Source: Proteobacteria bacterium SG_bin6
GTDB taxonomy: Bacteria; Pseudomonadota; Alphaproteobacteria; Sphingomonadales; Sphingomonadaceae
Reading direction: 5' to 3'
Assembly: GCA_002083435.1 (NCBI GenBank)
Contig: LWDJ01000021.1
Span: forward strand, 29,043 to 93,042
Length of the DNA stretch: 64,000 bases
Shown here: positions 26,145 through 34,512 of the stretch, piece by piece
Numbering within the stretch: the first letter of the stretch is position 1
Layout of the letters: every line of letters starts with the position of its first letter
Notes under the pieces: model-generated
Database searches by the model: none
The model's input: the letters and a program-made list of their open reading frames with translations, nothing else
What the model was told of the DNA's origin: nothing
Made by a program: the position numbers and the translations under genes

Positions 26145-26984
26145 TTATCGCGCGCCGGCCTCGGCGAGGACGGGCTCAACGGCCCTCGCCCGGCGCGCGC
26201 GCAAACTTCCACCGATAATCGCCACGGCAAGGATCATCATCAGCCAAGTCGCCGGCTCCGGCACGACTGGTACGGGGCCAGGCGGCACATTGCCATCGTC
26301 CGCGGGCGGCGCGACATTGGGAGGCGGCGCGGCGTCCCCGTTGCCAGGTGGAGGATTAGCTGGAGCACCAGTGTCGCCATTGTTCGCGGGCGGATTGCCG
26401 GCGGTCCCGCCGGCGCCACCAGTGATCCCTGATCCACCGGCCTCGCCCGGCGCCCCGCTGCCGCCGCCCGTGGGGTTGGTCAGCCCCGCAGGGCCGCCGC
26501 CGGTCAGCCCCGTGCCGCCAGGCGGGGTCGCTCCCAGGCCAGATGGGCTGGTGCCCGTCGGTCCGGCCAAGCCTGGCGTGGTCCCGCTGCCGAGCGGTGC
26601 TCCCGTCTCGCCCGGTGGCACGAACCCTAGCCCGCCGGCATTGGCCGGGTCTGGAAGCAGCGTGAAGCCCGGCGGCAGCGCGCCGCCGCGATTGTCGGTC
26701 GGTGCGGCGGGCGAGACGAAATCGCGCCCTCCCGCCAGCTCGGCTTGGGGTGCCCTGGCCTCGCCCGGCCCGCGCGTCGCCGGGACCGTCGCCCCTGTCT
26801 GCAACACGAGCGCACCGGTCGCGGGGCCACCGTTCGCGCTCGCGAACCGCCCCGCGCCCATCGCGAGCAGCGCGCCCTGCTCGCTCACCCCCAGCGAGCT
26901 CAGCAACGAGAAGAAGACGAGCAAGGCAGATATCTGCAGCTGCAGCCGAGATTCCCCGGCGGCGATGTGCGTCGACTCGTTCAT
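26145..26984 (-). CDS. PEP-CTERM protein, probable exosortase substrate
   Basis: The 279-residue product has an N-terminal hydrophobic segment (ISALLVFFSLLSSLGV), a long low-complexity middle rich in Gly, Pro, Ala, Asn and Thr, and a sorting tail. The tail has the three expected parts: the motif VPEPATW, a membrane span (LMMILAVAIIGGSL) and a basic end (RARRARA). Sphingomonad substrates often read PEPxxWA; here Leu replaces Ala. The middle lacks a fold and looks like a flexible, possibly glycosylated surface linker. It is transcribed alone from an AT-rich upstream region around 26985-27020. It is the only recognisable substrate in the window for the exosortase at 23378-24241. Confidence 0.85.
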   Translation of the reverse strand: MNESTHIAAGESRLQLQISALLVFFSLLSSLGVSEQGALLAMGAGRFASANGGPATGALVLQTGATVPATRGPGEARAPQAELAGGRDFVSPAAPTDNRGGALPPGFTLLPDPANAGGLGFVPPGETGAPLGSGTTPGLAGPTGTSPSGLGATPPGGTGLTGGGPAGLTNPTGGGSGAPGEAGGSGITGGAGGTAGNPPANNGDTGAPANPPPGNGDAAPPPNVAPPADDGNVPPGPVPVVPEPATWLMMILAVAIIGGSLRARRARAVEPVLAEAGAR

Positions 26985-27110
26985 TGCCGCGACGATAATG
27001 AAAAATTTATTTTAGTGAATAGGTTAGCTGCGTACCGAACCAGGCTTGGCGACAGCGTGAAAGCGTGGATGGCTGGCTTGAAAAGCGGCGGCGCCACCAG
27101 GGCACGGCAG

Positions 27111-27350
27111 CTAGCGCATGCCGGGGCGCAGCAGGGCGATGATCGATACGGTCACCGCGACAAGGATAAAGGTCGCGACCAGCGGGGCGCCGCGACTGCC
27201 CAGCTGATTGGCAAGCATGCAGCCCGCGGCCGGCGGAAGATAACGCCAAATCTCATCGCGTGGCCGGCGCGGGCCGGTAGACCGGGCGAGGAACAGCAAG
27301 GCCAGCCAGGCAAACAGCGCGGTACTCAGCCAATCGAAAATGCCGTTCAC
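27111..27350 (-). CDS. Small two-span membrane protein, XrtV-accessory-like
   Basis: A 79-residue protein with two hydrophobic segments: WLSTALFAWLALLFLA near the start and PLVATFILVAVTVSIIALL near the end. Between them is RDEIWRYLPPAAGCMLANQLG. From memory the Trp near the start, the central PPAAGC-ANxLG stretch and the size match a family annotated as XrtV sorting system accessory protein. It starts with GTG at 27350 and AAAGGCG lies nearby. The upstream gap is AT-rich with ATAATATTATA around 27401-27411, a plausible -10 region. Together with the PEP-CTERM gene it supports assigning the nearby exosortase to the XrtV type. Confidence 0.65.
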   Translation of the reverse strand: MNGIFDWLSTALFAWLALLFLARSTGPRRPRDEIWRYLPPAAGCMLANQLGSRGAPLVATFILVAVTVSIIALLRPGMR

Positions 27351-27479
27351 CCTTTGGCGCCTTTGATTACATTCAAGACATCGTGCTGGCTTGGCTTTGA
27401 TATAATATTATCCGAAATTGGGTGCTATCGCATGGCAAGCGCCGTCACGCCGGCTAGCTCTACCAAAGACGGCGCGACA

Positions 27480-28487
27480 TCACGGTTGCAACTGACCCCG
27501 TAGATACTCAAGCAAGGCGCTCGGATCGCGGGTAGCGAGCTTTGGCGTCCTGCTGCGCCATGTGGCCAGCGCCGCCGCGAAATCGGCGTCGTCGTCAACA
27601 GTGATGGCCAATCCCCGCGCCTCGAACAATTCGGCGATCTCTGCCTGGTGATCGTCATAATGTTCGCCGCGCGCGAAACGGCGCGGCACGACGATGGTGC
27701 GGCAGCCATTTTGGGCGGCGGTGACCAGCGACCCCGTCCCGCCATGACACACCACGAAATCGGCTTGGCGCAACACGTCCTGCACCTCGGCGAAGCTCAG
27801 ATTGTCGACACTGTCGAACAAGTCGGGCCGGCGCCCGCCATCACCGCACTGTGCGATCACCCGTTCCGGGATCAGTCCCGCGCGCTTCGCGTTTTCAACC
27901 AGCGTTATCAGCCGATCGAAGGGCAGCGTCGCGCCGACCGTGGCGAACAACAGAGGCTCCTTCGCGGGCGGCGGGGTATCGAGCGCCTTGAACGAATCAA
28001 ACACGATTGCGCCTGGCCAGGCCGCGGCCGCAGCGGCAGATTGCGATATGCGCACATGCGCGAGCGGCCCCGCCAGGCGGGCGAAGGCGGAGGGACCATG
28101 GATGCGCGCCATCGAGTCGATCAGGATGATCCGGGCGCCGAGCAATCGGGCCCAGAGCACCGCGAAAAACATCGCACCCGCGCCCGTGGTGATCACGACC
28201 TGGGGCCGGCGCCGCAGAATGATCGCCGCCGATTGGAAGAAATTAGCGAAACCGGCGCGAACCATCGTGAACCAAGCACCAAGTCTCGCCTGGCCCAACG
28301 CGACATGCGCCACAAAGGCGACCCGGTGCCGCTCGGCCAGCGTCCGGCCTAGCGCGGTGTTTTCACTGATGAAGAAATAGTCGAGGTCGCGCCACAGCGG
28401 CTCAAGATCAAGCAATTGGCGCACATGGCCCCCGCCCGACCCCGCCAGGGCGACGCGGAGCGGCTTCGCCGACCCGGAGCCTGCCAT
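27480..28487 (-). CDS. Glucuronosyltransferase-like GT (GelK/SpsK type, Alg14-Alg13 fold)
   Basis: The 335-residue product combines an Alg14-like N-terminal half (LAGSGGGHVRQLLDLEPLW, DYFFISENTALGR, VVITTGAGAMFF) and an Alg13/GT28-like C-terminal half (LLFATVGATLPFDRL, FVVCHGGTGSLVTAA, ARGEHYDDHQAEIAELF). This arrangement and many residues agree with my recollection of GelK/SpsK, the beta-1,4-glucuronosyltransferase that adds the second sugar of gellan-family sphingans. The ATG at 28487 was chosen because GAGGAG lies about seven bases upstream; an ATG at 28502 overlaps that site. The donor UDP-glucuronate would come from the ugd product. It lies next to the rmlACDB operon, as in sphingan clusters. 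Confidence 0.82.
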   Translation of the reverse strand: MAGSGSAKPLRVALAGSGGGHVRQLLDLEPLWRDLDYFFISENTALGRTLAERHRVAFVAHVALGQARLGAWFTMVRAGFANFFQSAAIILRRRPQVVITTGAGAMFFAVLWARLLGARIILIDSMARIHGPSAFARLAGPLAHVRISQSAAAAAAWPGAIVFDSFKALDTPPPAKEPLLFATVGATLPFDRLITLVENAKRAGLIPERVIAQCGDGGRRPDLFDSVDNLSFAEVQDVLRQADFVVCHGGTGSLVTAAQNGCRTIVVPRRFARGEHYDDHQAEIAELFEARGLAITVDDDADFAAALATWRSRTPKLATRDPSALLEYLRGQLQP

Positions 28488-28843
28488 CGGGCCGCTCCTC
28501 ATGATCGGAGCGTCCGGTTTTCGATTTTTGCCCTCGGGGCCGCCGCGACGAGCGATCGGGGACGGGGCCCGTGCAATGTTTCGGTCACACCATGCTCCTG
28601 CGCCCCCGCCCCGTCGGAGACCTTAGGCGACGTCCCGGCGCTTCGCAACGCAGCATCACGCGACGCCAGAGCGTGGTTTTTCGCGCGACGCCTGCCCCGG
28701 ATTGGGACCGACTGCGTTCCGCCTCAGGGCAATTGCACCCAGTCCGGCATGTGCGAGATGCTTTCGCAAAGCCGCTGATATCCCGAGTTCGGCTTGATGC
28801 GGCGCCCAGACTTGCTATGTCGCGTCCGCCGAAGCTGGGGAAA
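28488..28843. other. Intergenic region with divergent promoters
   Basis: These 356 bases separate the gelK-like gene (minus) from rmlA (plus). I see no convincing coding sequence. The region holds the rmlA promoter candidate at 28794-28821 and a 17-base word (28639-28655) that recurs near galU at 34435-34451. An open frame from 28571 is continuous with rmlA but lacks RmlA-like sequence before 28844. Confidence 0.5.
28794..28821 (+). promoter_or_regulatory. Candidate promoter of rmlACDB
   Basis: TTGATG at 28794-28799 and TATGTC at 28816-28821 are separated by 16 bases and lie about 25 bases upstream of the rmlA start, close to a sigma-70-type layout. The -10 is weak, so the call is tentative. 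Confidence 0.3.
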
Positions 28844-29731
28844 ATGATGCGCAAGGGAATCATTCTTGCCGGGGGCTCCGGAACTCGCCTCTACCCGCTC
28901 ACCCGCGCGGCATCGAAACAGCTGATGCCGGTTTATGATAAGCCGATGATCTATTATCCGCTGTCGACCCTGATGCTGGCGGGCATTCGCGAGATTCTGA
29001 TCATCACCACCCCGCACGATCAGGCGGCGTTCAAGGCGCTGCTGGGCGATGGCGCCGACTTGGGCATCGCGCTGCATTACGCGGTTCAGCCCGAGCCCGG
29101 TGGCCTGGCACAGGCCTATCACATCGGCGCCGATTTCGTGGGGGACGCGCCGTCGACGCTGATCCTTGGCGACAACATCTTCTATGGCCATGGCCTGACC
29201 GAACTGCTGGCAAGCGCGACGGAACGCACCGGCGGGGCGACCGTTTTCGGTTATTATGTCGACGATCCGCGCGCCTATGGGGTGGTGTCGTTCGATGCCG
29301 CCGGCAAGGCGGAAACGATCGAGGAAAAGCCTGCCGAGCCCAAATCGAACTATGCCGTGACTGGCCTCTATTTCTACGATGGCACGGCCGTCGCCCGCGC
29401 GCGCGCGCTGATGCCCTCCCCGCGCGGGGAGCTCGAAATAACCGATCTGAACCGCACTTATCTGCAGGACGGCGCGTTGGCGGTCGAGCTGATGGGGCGC
29501 GGCTATGCCTGGCTCGATACCGGAACGCACGGTTCGCTGCTCGATGCGGCCAACTATGTGCGGATCACCGAGGAGCGGCAGGGGCTGAAGATCTGCTGCC
29601 CCGAGGAGATCGCCTGGCGGCGCGGCTTCATCGACGATGCCGCGCTCGAGGCCCTCGCCAAGCCGCTCATCAAATCGGGCTATGGCCAATATCTGATGCG
29701 GCTGCTGACGCGGGGGCCGGCGTGGAGCTGA
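28844..29731 (+). CDS. rmlA: Glucose-1-phosphate thymidylyltransferase
   Basis: RmlA joins dTTP and glucose-1-phosphate to give dTDP-glucose, the first step to dTDP-L-rhamnose. The 295-residue product shows the nucleotidyltransferase signature [39 protein letters not shown] and [15 protein letters not shown]. It starts at ATG 28844 (or the adjacent ATG at 28847) after GGGGAAA; the longer upstream frame has no family resemblance. It overlaps rmlC by ten bases and heads the rmlA-rmlC-rmlD-rmlB operon. Length is normal for RmlA/RfbA. Confidence 0.96.
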   Translation: MMRKGIILAGGSGTRLYPLTRAASKQLMPVYDKPMIYYPLSTLMLAGIREILIITTPHDQAAFKALLGDGADLGIALHYAVQPEPGGLAQAYHIGADFVGDAPSTLILGDNIFYGHGLTELLASATERTGGATVFGYYVDDPRAYGVVSFDAAGKAETIEEKPAEPKSNYAVTGLYFYDGTAVARARALMPSPRGELEITDLNRTYLQDGALAVELMGRGYAWLDTGTHGSLLDAANYVRITEERQGLKICCPEEIAWRRGFIDDAALEALAKPLIKSGYGQYLMRLLTRGPAWS

Positions 29732-30267
29732 TCGAAACCACGCTGCCGGGCGTGCTGATCATCGAGCCGCGGGTGTTCGGCGACGCGCGCGGCTTCTTCC
29801 TTGAAAGCTGGAACGCGGAAGTCTTTCGCGCCGCCGGGCTCGACCTGCGGTTCGTGCAGGACAATCACAGTCGCTCGGCGCGGGGTGTGCTGCGGGGGCT
29901 GCATTATCAGCTGCCCGAGCCGCAGGGGAAGCTGGTACGCGTGACCGCGGGCCGCGTGTTCGACGTCGCGGTCGATCTGCGCCGCTCGTCGCCCAATTTC
30001 GGTCGGTGGACGGGCGTCGAGCTGTCGGCGGCGAACAAGCGGCAACTCTGGATTCCGCCGGGGTTCGCCCATGGCTTCCTGTCACTCGAGGACGGGACCG
30101 ATTTTCTGTATAAATGCACCGCTTGCTACCGTGCCGCCTTCGATCACACGGTCCGCTGGGACGATCCCGCGATCGGCATCGACTGGCCGCTCGAAGGCCT
30201 GACGCCCCAGCTGTCGGCAAAGGACCAGGCCGGCCCCTTGCTCGCCGACGCCCCGGTGTTCGCGTGA
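29722..30267 (+). CDS. rmlC: dTDP-4-dehydrorhamnose 3,5-epimerase
   Basis: This cupin-fold enzyme epimerises C3 and C5 of dTDP-4-keto-6-deoxyglucose. The 181-residue product has [35 protein letters not shown] (with the catalytic His), [11 protein letters not shown] and [11 protein letters not shown]. It starts with GTG inside the end of rmlA and its stop overlaps the rmlD start (GTGA), so translation is coupled across the operon. Length is typical for RmlC. Confidence 0.96.
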   Translation: MELIETTLPGVLIIEPRVFGDARGFFLESWNAEVFRAAGLDLRFVQDNHSRSARGVLRGLHYQLPEPQGKLVRVTAGRVFDVAVDLRRSSPNFGRWTGVELSAANKRQLWIPPGFAHGFLSLEDGTDFLYKCTACYRAAFDHTVRWDDPAIGIDWPLEGLTPQLSAKDQAGPLLADAPVFA

Positions 30268-31112
30268 GAGTATTGATCACCGGAGCGCACGGGCAGCTTG
30301 GACGGGCGCTCATCGCGACGGCGCCGGCGGATGCGGTGCTCGACGCAACCGACGCGACCGAACTCGACATTACCGACGCGCCCGCTGTCGAGCGTCGCAT
30401 CAACGCGACCAAACCGCAGCTGGTCATCAACGCCGCCGCCTATACGCTGGTTGATCAAGCTGAAAGCGACGAGGTTGAAGCACTGCGGATCAACGGTGAT
30501 GCCGTGGGCGTGCTGGCGGCGGCGAGCCGGGCGATCGGCGCGCGGTTCGTGCATGTGTCGACCGATTTCGTGTTCGATGGCGGTCAAAGCACGCCTTATG
30601 CCCCCGACGCCGCGACCAACCCACTGAACGCTTATGGCCGCACCAAGCTCGCGGGCGAGCAAGCCGCCGGCACGGATGCGCTGATCGTGCGGACAGCCTG
30701 GGTCTATGCCGCGCAAGGACACAATTTCGTGCGCAGCATGTTGCGGGCGATGGCCGAACGCGAGCGGTTGCGCGTCGTGATCGATCAGGTTGGCACGCCA
30801 ACCTACGCGCGCGGCCTGGCGGAGGCGCTGTGGGCGCTGAGCGCGCGGCAAGTCCAGGGCATTTTCCACTACACCGATAGCGGCTGCGCCAGCTGGTATG
30901 ACTTCGCGGTCGCGATCCAGGAGGAGGCGCTGGCGCGGGGATTGCTGAGCCGGGAAATTCCGATCGATCCCATCGCGACCGCCGATTATCCCACCGCCGC
31001 GACGCGCCCGCCCTATTCGGTGCTCGACAAGCGGGCGACCGTCGCGCTGATCGGCGCCGCGCCACACTGGCGCGTCCAGCTGCGCCGCATGATCGAGGAA
31101 CTGCATGGCTGA
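30264..31112 (+). CDS. rmlD: dTDP-4-dehydrorhamnose reductase
   Basis: RmlD reduces the 4-keto group to complete dTDP-L-rhamnose. The 282-residue product has the NAD(P)H motif LITGAHGQLGRAL, VNAAAYTLVDQAE (here INAAAYTLVDQAE), FVHVSTDFVFDG and the catalytic YGRTKLAGE. The GTG start at 30264 gives the correct N-terminus [10 protein letters not shown]; the open frame upstream to 30114 lies inside rmlC. It overlaps rmlB by eight bases. The order A-C-D-B differs from the more common B-D-A-C and from the A-C-B-D order I recall for gellan clusters. Confidence 0.95.
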   Translation: MRVLITGAHGQLGRALIATAPADAVLDATDATELDITDAPAVERRINATKPQLVINAAAYTLVDQAESDEVEALRINGDAVGVLAAASRAIGARFVHVSTDFVFDGGQSTPYAPDAATNPLNAYGRTKLAGEQAAGTDALIVRTAWVYAAQGHNFVRSMLRAMAERERLRVVIDQVGTPTYARGLAEALWALSARQVQGIFHYTDSGCASWYDFAVAIQEEALARGLLSREIPIDPIATADYPTAATRPPYSVLDKRATVALIGAAPHWRVQLRRMIEELHG

Positions 31113-32160
31113 GATTCTGGTCACCGGCGGCGCCGGCTTCATCGGCGCCAATTTCGTGCATTATTGGCGGCGCCACCGCCCCGAAGCGCGCGTGCTGGTC
31201 CTCGACGCGCTGACTTATGCCGGCAATCCGGCGAGCATCGCCGGGCTCGAGGGTGTCGAACTGATCCAGGGCGATATCAACGATCAGCCGCTGGTCGAAC
31301 GCCTGCTCGCCGAACGTGGGATCGACACAATCGTCCACTTCGCCGCCGAAAGCCATGTCGATCGCTCGATCAGTGGGCCGGATGCGTTCATCACCACCAA
31401 TGTGCTCGGCACGCACAGCCTGCTCAAGGCGGCGAAGCGGGTGTGGCTCGATGCCGGCAGCGGGCGGCCGCACCGCTTCCACCATGTCTCGACCGACGAG
31501 GTCTATGGCTCGCTCGCGCAGGACGATCCCGCGTTCAGCGAGACCACGCCCTATGCGCCCAACTCGCCCTATTCGGCGTCGAAGGCAGGCTCCGACCATC
31601 TGGTCCGCGCCTACCACCACACCTTCGGGCTGCAGGTGACGACGACCAACTGCTCGAATAATTACGGGCCCTATCAATTCCCCGAAAAGCTGATCCCGCT
31701 GTTCCTGCTCAACTGCCTGCATGGCCGGCCGCTGCCGATCTATGGCGATGGCATGAACCGGCGCGACTGGTTGCATGTCGAGGATCATTGCCGCGGCATC
31801 GCGCTCGCGCTCGCGCGCGGCGTGCCGGGGGAGACCTATAATATCGGTGGCGGGCAGGAATTGCCCAACATGGCAGTGATCGACGCGATCTGCGCCCAGG
31901 TCGACGCCGCCTTCGCCGCCGACCCGGCGCTCGCCGCGCGCTTTCCGGAGGCGCCCGCCGCCCAAGGCAAGCCCTCGGCGAGCCTCAAGACCTTCGTCGA
32001 GGATCGCAAGGGGCACGACCGCCGCTACGCGATCGACGAGCGCAAGGCACGCGCCGCGCTCGGCTATGCCCCCGAACGCACCTTCGCGCAGGGCTTCGCC
32101 GCGACGCTCGCCTGGTATCTCGCCAACGAAGCCTGGTGGCGGCCGCTTCTAAGCCGGTAG
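31105..32160 (+). CDS. rmlB: dTDP-glucose 4,6-dehydratase
   Basis: RmlB dehydrates dTDP-glucose to the 4-keto-6-deoxy sugar with bound NAD. The 351-residue product has VTGGAGFIGANFV, HFAAESHVDRSI, the catalytic HVSTDEVYG and YSASKAGSDHLVRAY (Tyr-x-x-x-Lys), and NNYGPYQFPEKLIPL, all standard for RmlB. It closes the rml operon and converges with ugd, with 16 bases between their stop codons. The rhamnose made would feed the glycosyltransferases upstream. Confidence 0.96.
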   Translation: MAEILVTGGAGFIGANFVHYWRRHRPEARVLVLDALTYAGNPASIAGLEGVELIQGDINDQPLVERLLAERGIDTIVHFAAESHVDRSISGPDAFITTNVLGTHSLLKAAKRVWLDAGSGRPHRFHHVSTDEVYGSLAQDDPAFSETTPYAPNSPYSASKAGSDHLVRAYHHTFGLQVTTTNCSNNYGPYQFPEKLIPLFLLNCLHGRPLPIYGDGMNRRDWLHVEDHCRGIALALARGVPGETYNIGGGQELPNMAVIDAICAQVDAAFAADPALAARFPEAPAAQGKPSASLKTFVEDRKGHDRRYAIDERKARAALGYAPERTFAQGFAATLAWYLANEAWWRPLLSR

Positions 32161-32176
32161 CGGCGCCACCCGACGC

Positions 32177-33484
32177 TCACCGCCCAACCGAGCTGTAGCG
32201 GTACCCCGCGCGTTCGGCCTCGGCGGGCGGATAGATGTTGCGCAGATCGACCAACACCGGCGCGTTCAGCGTTGTCGCCAGCCGCTTCAGATCGAGCGCA
32301 CGGAACACGTCCCACTCGGTCACGATCACCACCGCGTCGGCGCCCCGCGCGGCATCATAGGGATCCTCGGCAAGCTCAATCTCGGGCATCAGCGCCTTGG
32401 CGGCCGCCATGCCTTCGGGGTCATAGGCGCGCACCTTCACGCCCGCATCGAGCAGGCTTTGAACGATCGCGAGCGAAGGCGCGTCGCGCATATCGTCGGT
32501 ATTTGGCTTGAAGGTAAGGCCGAGCAGCGCCGCGGTCTTGCCCTTGGCCGCCGCCTCGCCGCCAAGCGCCGCAATGACCTTGCGCCCCATCGCGCGCTTG
32601 CGCGTGTCGTTCACCTTCACCACCGCCTCGACGATGCGCACCGGGGATTCGTGATCCTCGGCGGTCTTCAGCAGCGCCAGCGTATCCTTCGGGAAGCACG
32701 AACCGCCATAGCCTGGGCCGGCGTGGAGGAACTTCGCCCCGATCCGCTTGTCGAGCCCGATCCCGCGCGACACGTCCTGCACATTCGCGCCCACCACCTC
32801 GCACAGATCAGCGATCTCGTTGATGAAGGTGATCTTGGTCGCCAGGAACGCGTTGGCGGCATATTTGATCAGCTCGGCGGTGCGTCGCCCGGTGACCAGG
32901 ATCGGGCTCTCGTTCAGGTAGAGCGGCCGGTAGATTTCGCGCATCACCGATTGGGCGCGGTCATCCTCGGCGCCGATCACAATGCGATCGGGGCGCTTGA
33001 AATCGCTGATCGCCGCGCCTTCGCGCAGGAATTCGGGGTTGGAAACCACCGCGACCTCGGCATCCGGGCGCAGCTCGCGCAGGATCGCCTCCACCTTGTC
33101 GCCGGTGCCGACGGGCACGGTCGATTTGGTGACGACGACCGTGGGACCGGTGATCGCGGCGGCGATTTCCCGGGTCGCCTCGAACACATAGGTCAGGTCG
33201 GCATGGCCGTCACCGCGGCGCGAGGGCGTGCCAACCGCGATAAACACCGCGTCGGCCCCGTCGACCGCGGCGGCGAGGACGGTGGTGAAGGCGAGCCGCC
33301 CGGCGGCGACATTGCCCGCCACCAGTTGATCGAGCCCGGGCTCGTAGATCGGCATCTTGCCGGCCTGCAGCGCTTCGATCTTGCCCGCATCCTTGTCGAC
33401 GCACGTCACCTCATGCCCGAAATCGGAAAAGCAGGCGCCGGAAACCAAGCCGACATAGCCGGAACCAATCATCGTGATCCGCAT
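32177..33484 (-). CDS. ugd: UDP-glucose 6-dehydrogenase
   Basis: The enzyme oxidises UDP-glucose twice to UDP-glucuronate. The 435-residue product starts MRITMIGSGYVGLVSGACFS (NAD fold), continues through FIAVGTPSRRGDG and KSTVPVGTGDKV, and has the catalytic Cys in GPGYGGSCFPKDT. Its length is usual for bacterial Ugd. Transcription is from the galU side; the gap to galU is only 33 bases, so galU and ugd probably form one operon making UDP-glucose and then UDP-glucuronate. The product feeds the gelK-like transferase and the UXS-like enzyme. Confidence 0.96.
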   Translation of the reverse strand: MRITMIGSGYVGLVSGACFSDFGHEVTCVDKDAGKIEALQAGKMPIYEPGLDQLVAGNVAAGRLAFTTVLAAAVDGADAVFIAVGTPSRRGDGHADLTYVFEATREIAAAITGPTVVVTKSTVPVGTGDKVEAILRELRPDAEVAVVSNPEFLREGAAISDFKRPDRIVIGAEDDRAQSVMREIYRPLYLNESPILVTGRRTAELIKYAANAFLATKITFINEIADLCEVVGANVQDVSRGIGLDKRIGAKFLHAGPGYGGSCFPKDTLALLKTAEDHESPVRIVEAVVKVNDTRKRAMGRKVIAALGGEAAAKGKTAALLGLTFKPNTDDMRDAPSLAIVQSLLDAGVKVRAYDPEGMAAAKALMPEIELAEDPYDAARGADAVVIVTEWDVFRALDLKRLATTLNAPVLVDLRNIYPPAEAERAGYRYSSVGR

Positions 33485-33517
33485 ATATATTCCTTGAATT
33501 GAGCGTTGCGCGCGCGG

Positions 33518-34381
33518 TTAGCGCTGGCTGTCGAGGAAAGAACGCACCTTGGGGCCGATTTCGGCGTGCTGCAACGCAAGCGCGATCGTCGCCTGGACGA
33601 ATCCCGCCTTGTCGCCGCAATCGTGCCGCGTACCGCTGAAGCGATACGCATGGAACGGTTGGCGGCCGATCAGCTGTGCCATCGCGTCGGTCAACTGGAT
33701 CTCGCCCCCCGCGCCTTTTCCCTGGGTGGCGAGAATGTCCATGACCTCGGGCTGGAGGATATAGCGACCGGGGATCATCAGCTGCGACGGGGCTGTTCCA
33801 CGCGCCGGCTTTTCGACCAGCCCCTTCACCTCGACCAGCGCGCCATTTTCCGCGCCCGGATCGATAACGCCATAGCGGTCGGTTTCGTCCTCGGGCACCT
33901 CGAAGCCGCAGACGATATTGCCGCCGACCCGGTTATACGCATCGACCATCTGCTTCATGCAGCCGGGCGTGCCCGCCATCAGCTCGTCGGCCAGGAAGAT
34001 CGCGAATGGCTCGTCGCCCACGATGTCGCGCGCGCACCACACCGCGTGGCCGAGCCCCATCGGCTCCTGCTGGCGGACATAGGCGACTGCGCCCGGGGCG
34101 AGCCGCGTCTGGTGGAGCAAATCGAGCGACTTGCCGCGCGCGATCATCGTCGTCTCGAGCTCATAGGCGATGTCGAAATGGTCCTCGATCGCCGATTTGC
34201 CGCGGCCCGTGACGAAGATCATCTGCTCGATCCCCGCCTCGATCGCCTCGTCGACCGCATATTGGATCAGCGGCCGGTCGACCACCGGCAGCATTTCCTT
34301 GGGCATCGCCTTGGTCGCGGGCAGAAAGCGGGTGCCGAGGCCACCGACCGGAAATACCGCCTTTCGAAGAGGCTTGATCAT
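33518..34381 (-). CDS. galU: UTP-glucose-1-phosphate uridylyltransferase
   Basis: GalU makes UDP-glucose from UTP and glucose-1-phosphate. From the ATG at 34381 the product is 287 residues, opening MIKPLRKAVFPVGGLGTRFL, with ATKAMPKEMLPVVDRPLIQ, VTGRGKSAIEDHFD and FLADELM. The start is supported by GAGGGAGA about seven bases upstream; the frame stays open further upstream but that part is antisense-like. The ugd gene follows 33 bases downstream. Its position at the end of the island ties central sugar phosphate supply to glycan synthesis. Confidence 0.95.
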   Translation of the reverse strand: MIKPLRKAVFPVGGLGTRFLPATKAMPKEMLPVVDRPLIQYAVDEAIEAGIEQMIFVTGRGKSAIEDHFDIAYELETTMIARGKSLDLLHQTRLAPGAVAYVRQQEPMGLGHAVWCARDIVGDEPFAIFLADELMAGTPGCMKQMVDAYNRVGGNIVCGFEVPEDETDRYGVIDPGAENGALVEVKGLVEKPARGTAPSQLMIPGRYILQPEVMDILATQGKGAGGEIQLTDAMAQLIGRQPFHAYRFSGTRHDCGDKAGFVQATIALALQHAEIGPKVRSFLDSQR

Positions 34382-34512
34382 CACCGTCTCCCTCGTGCCC
34401 CACGCTCCCGGGCGGGCTCTAGGGGAAGCACGAACGCTTCGCAACGCAGCAAGGAGCCTTCGTGCCGCCGCTGATGCCCAGCCGCGAGACGCTTCACCGC
34501 GCCCGGGCGGCC

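Noticed and set aside
26290..26900. Low-complexity Pro/Gly-rich plus-strand frame as a collagen-like gene
   Set aside because: It is the complement of the Gly/Pro-rich PEP-CTERM gene, which has a signal segment and sorting tail on the minus strand.
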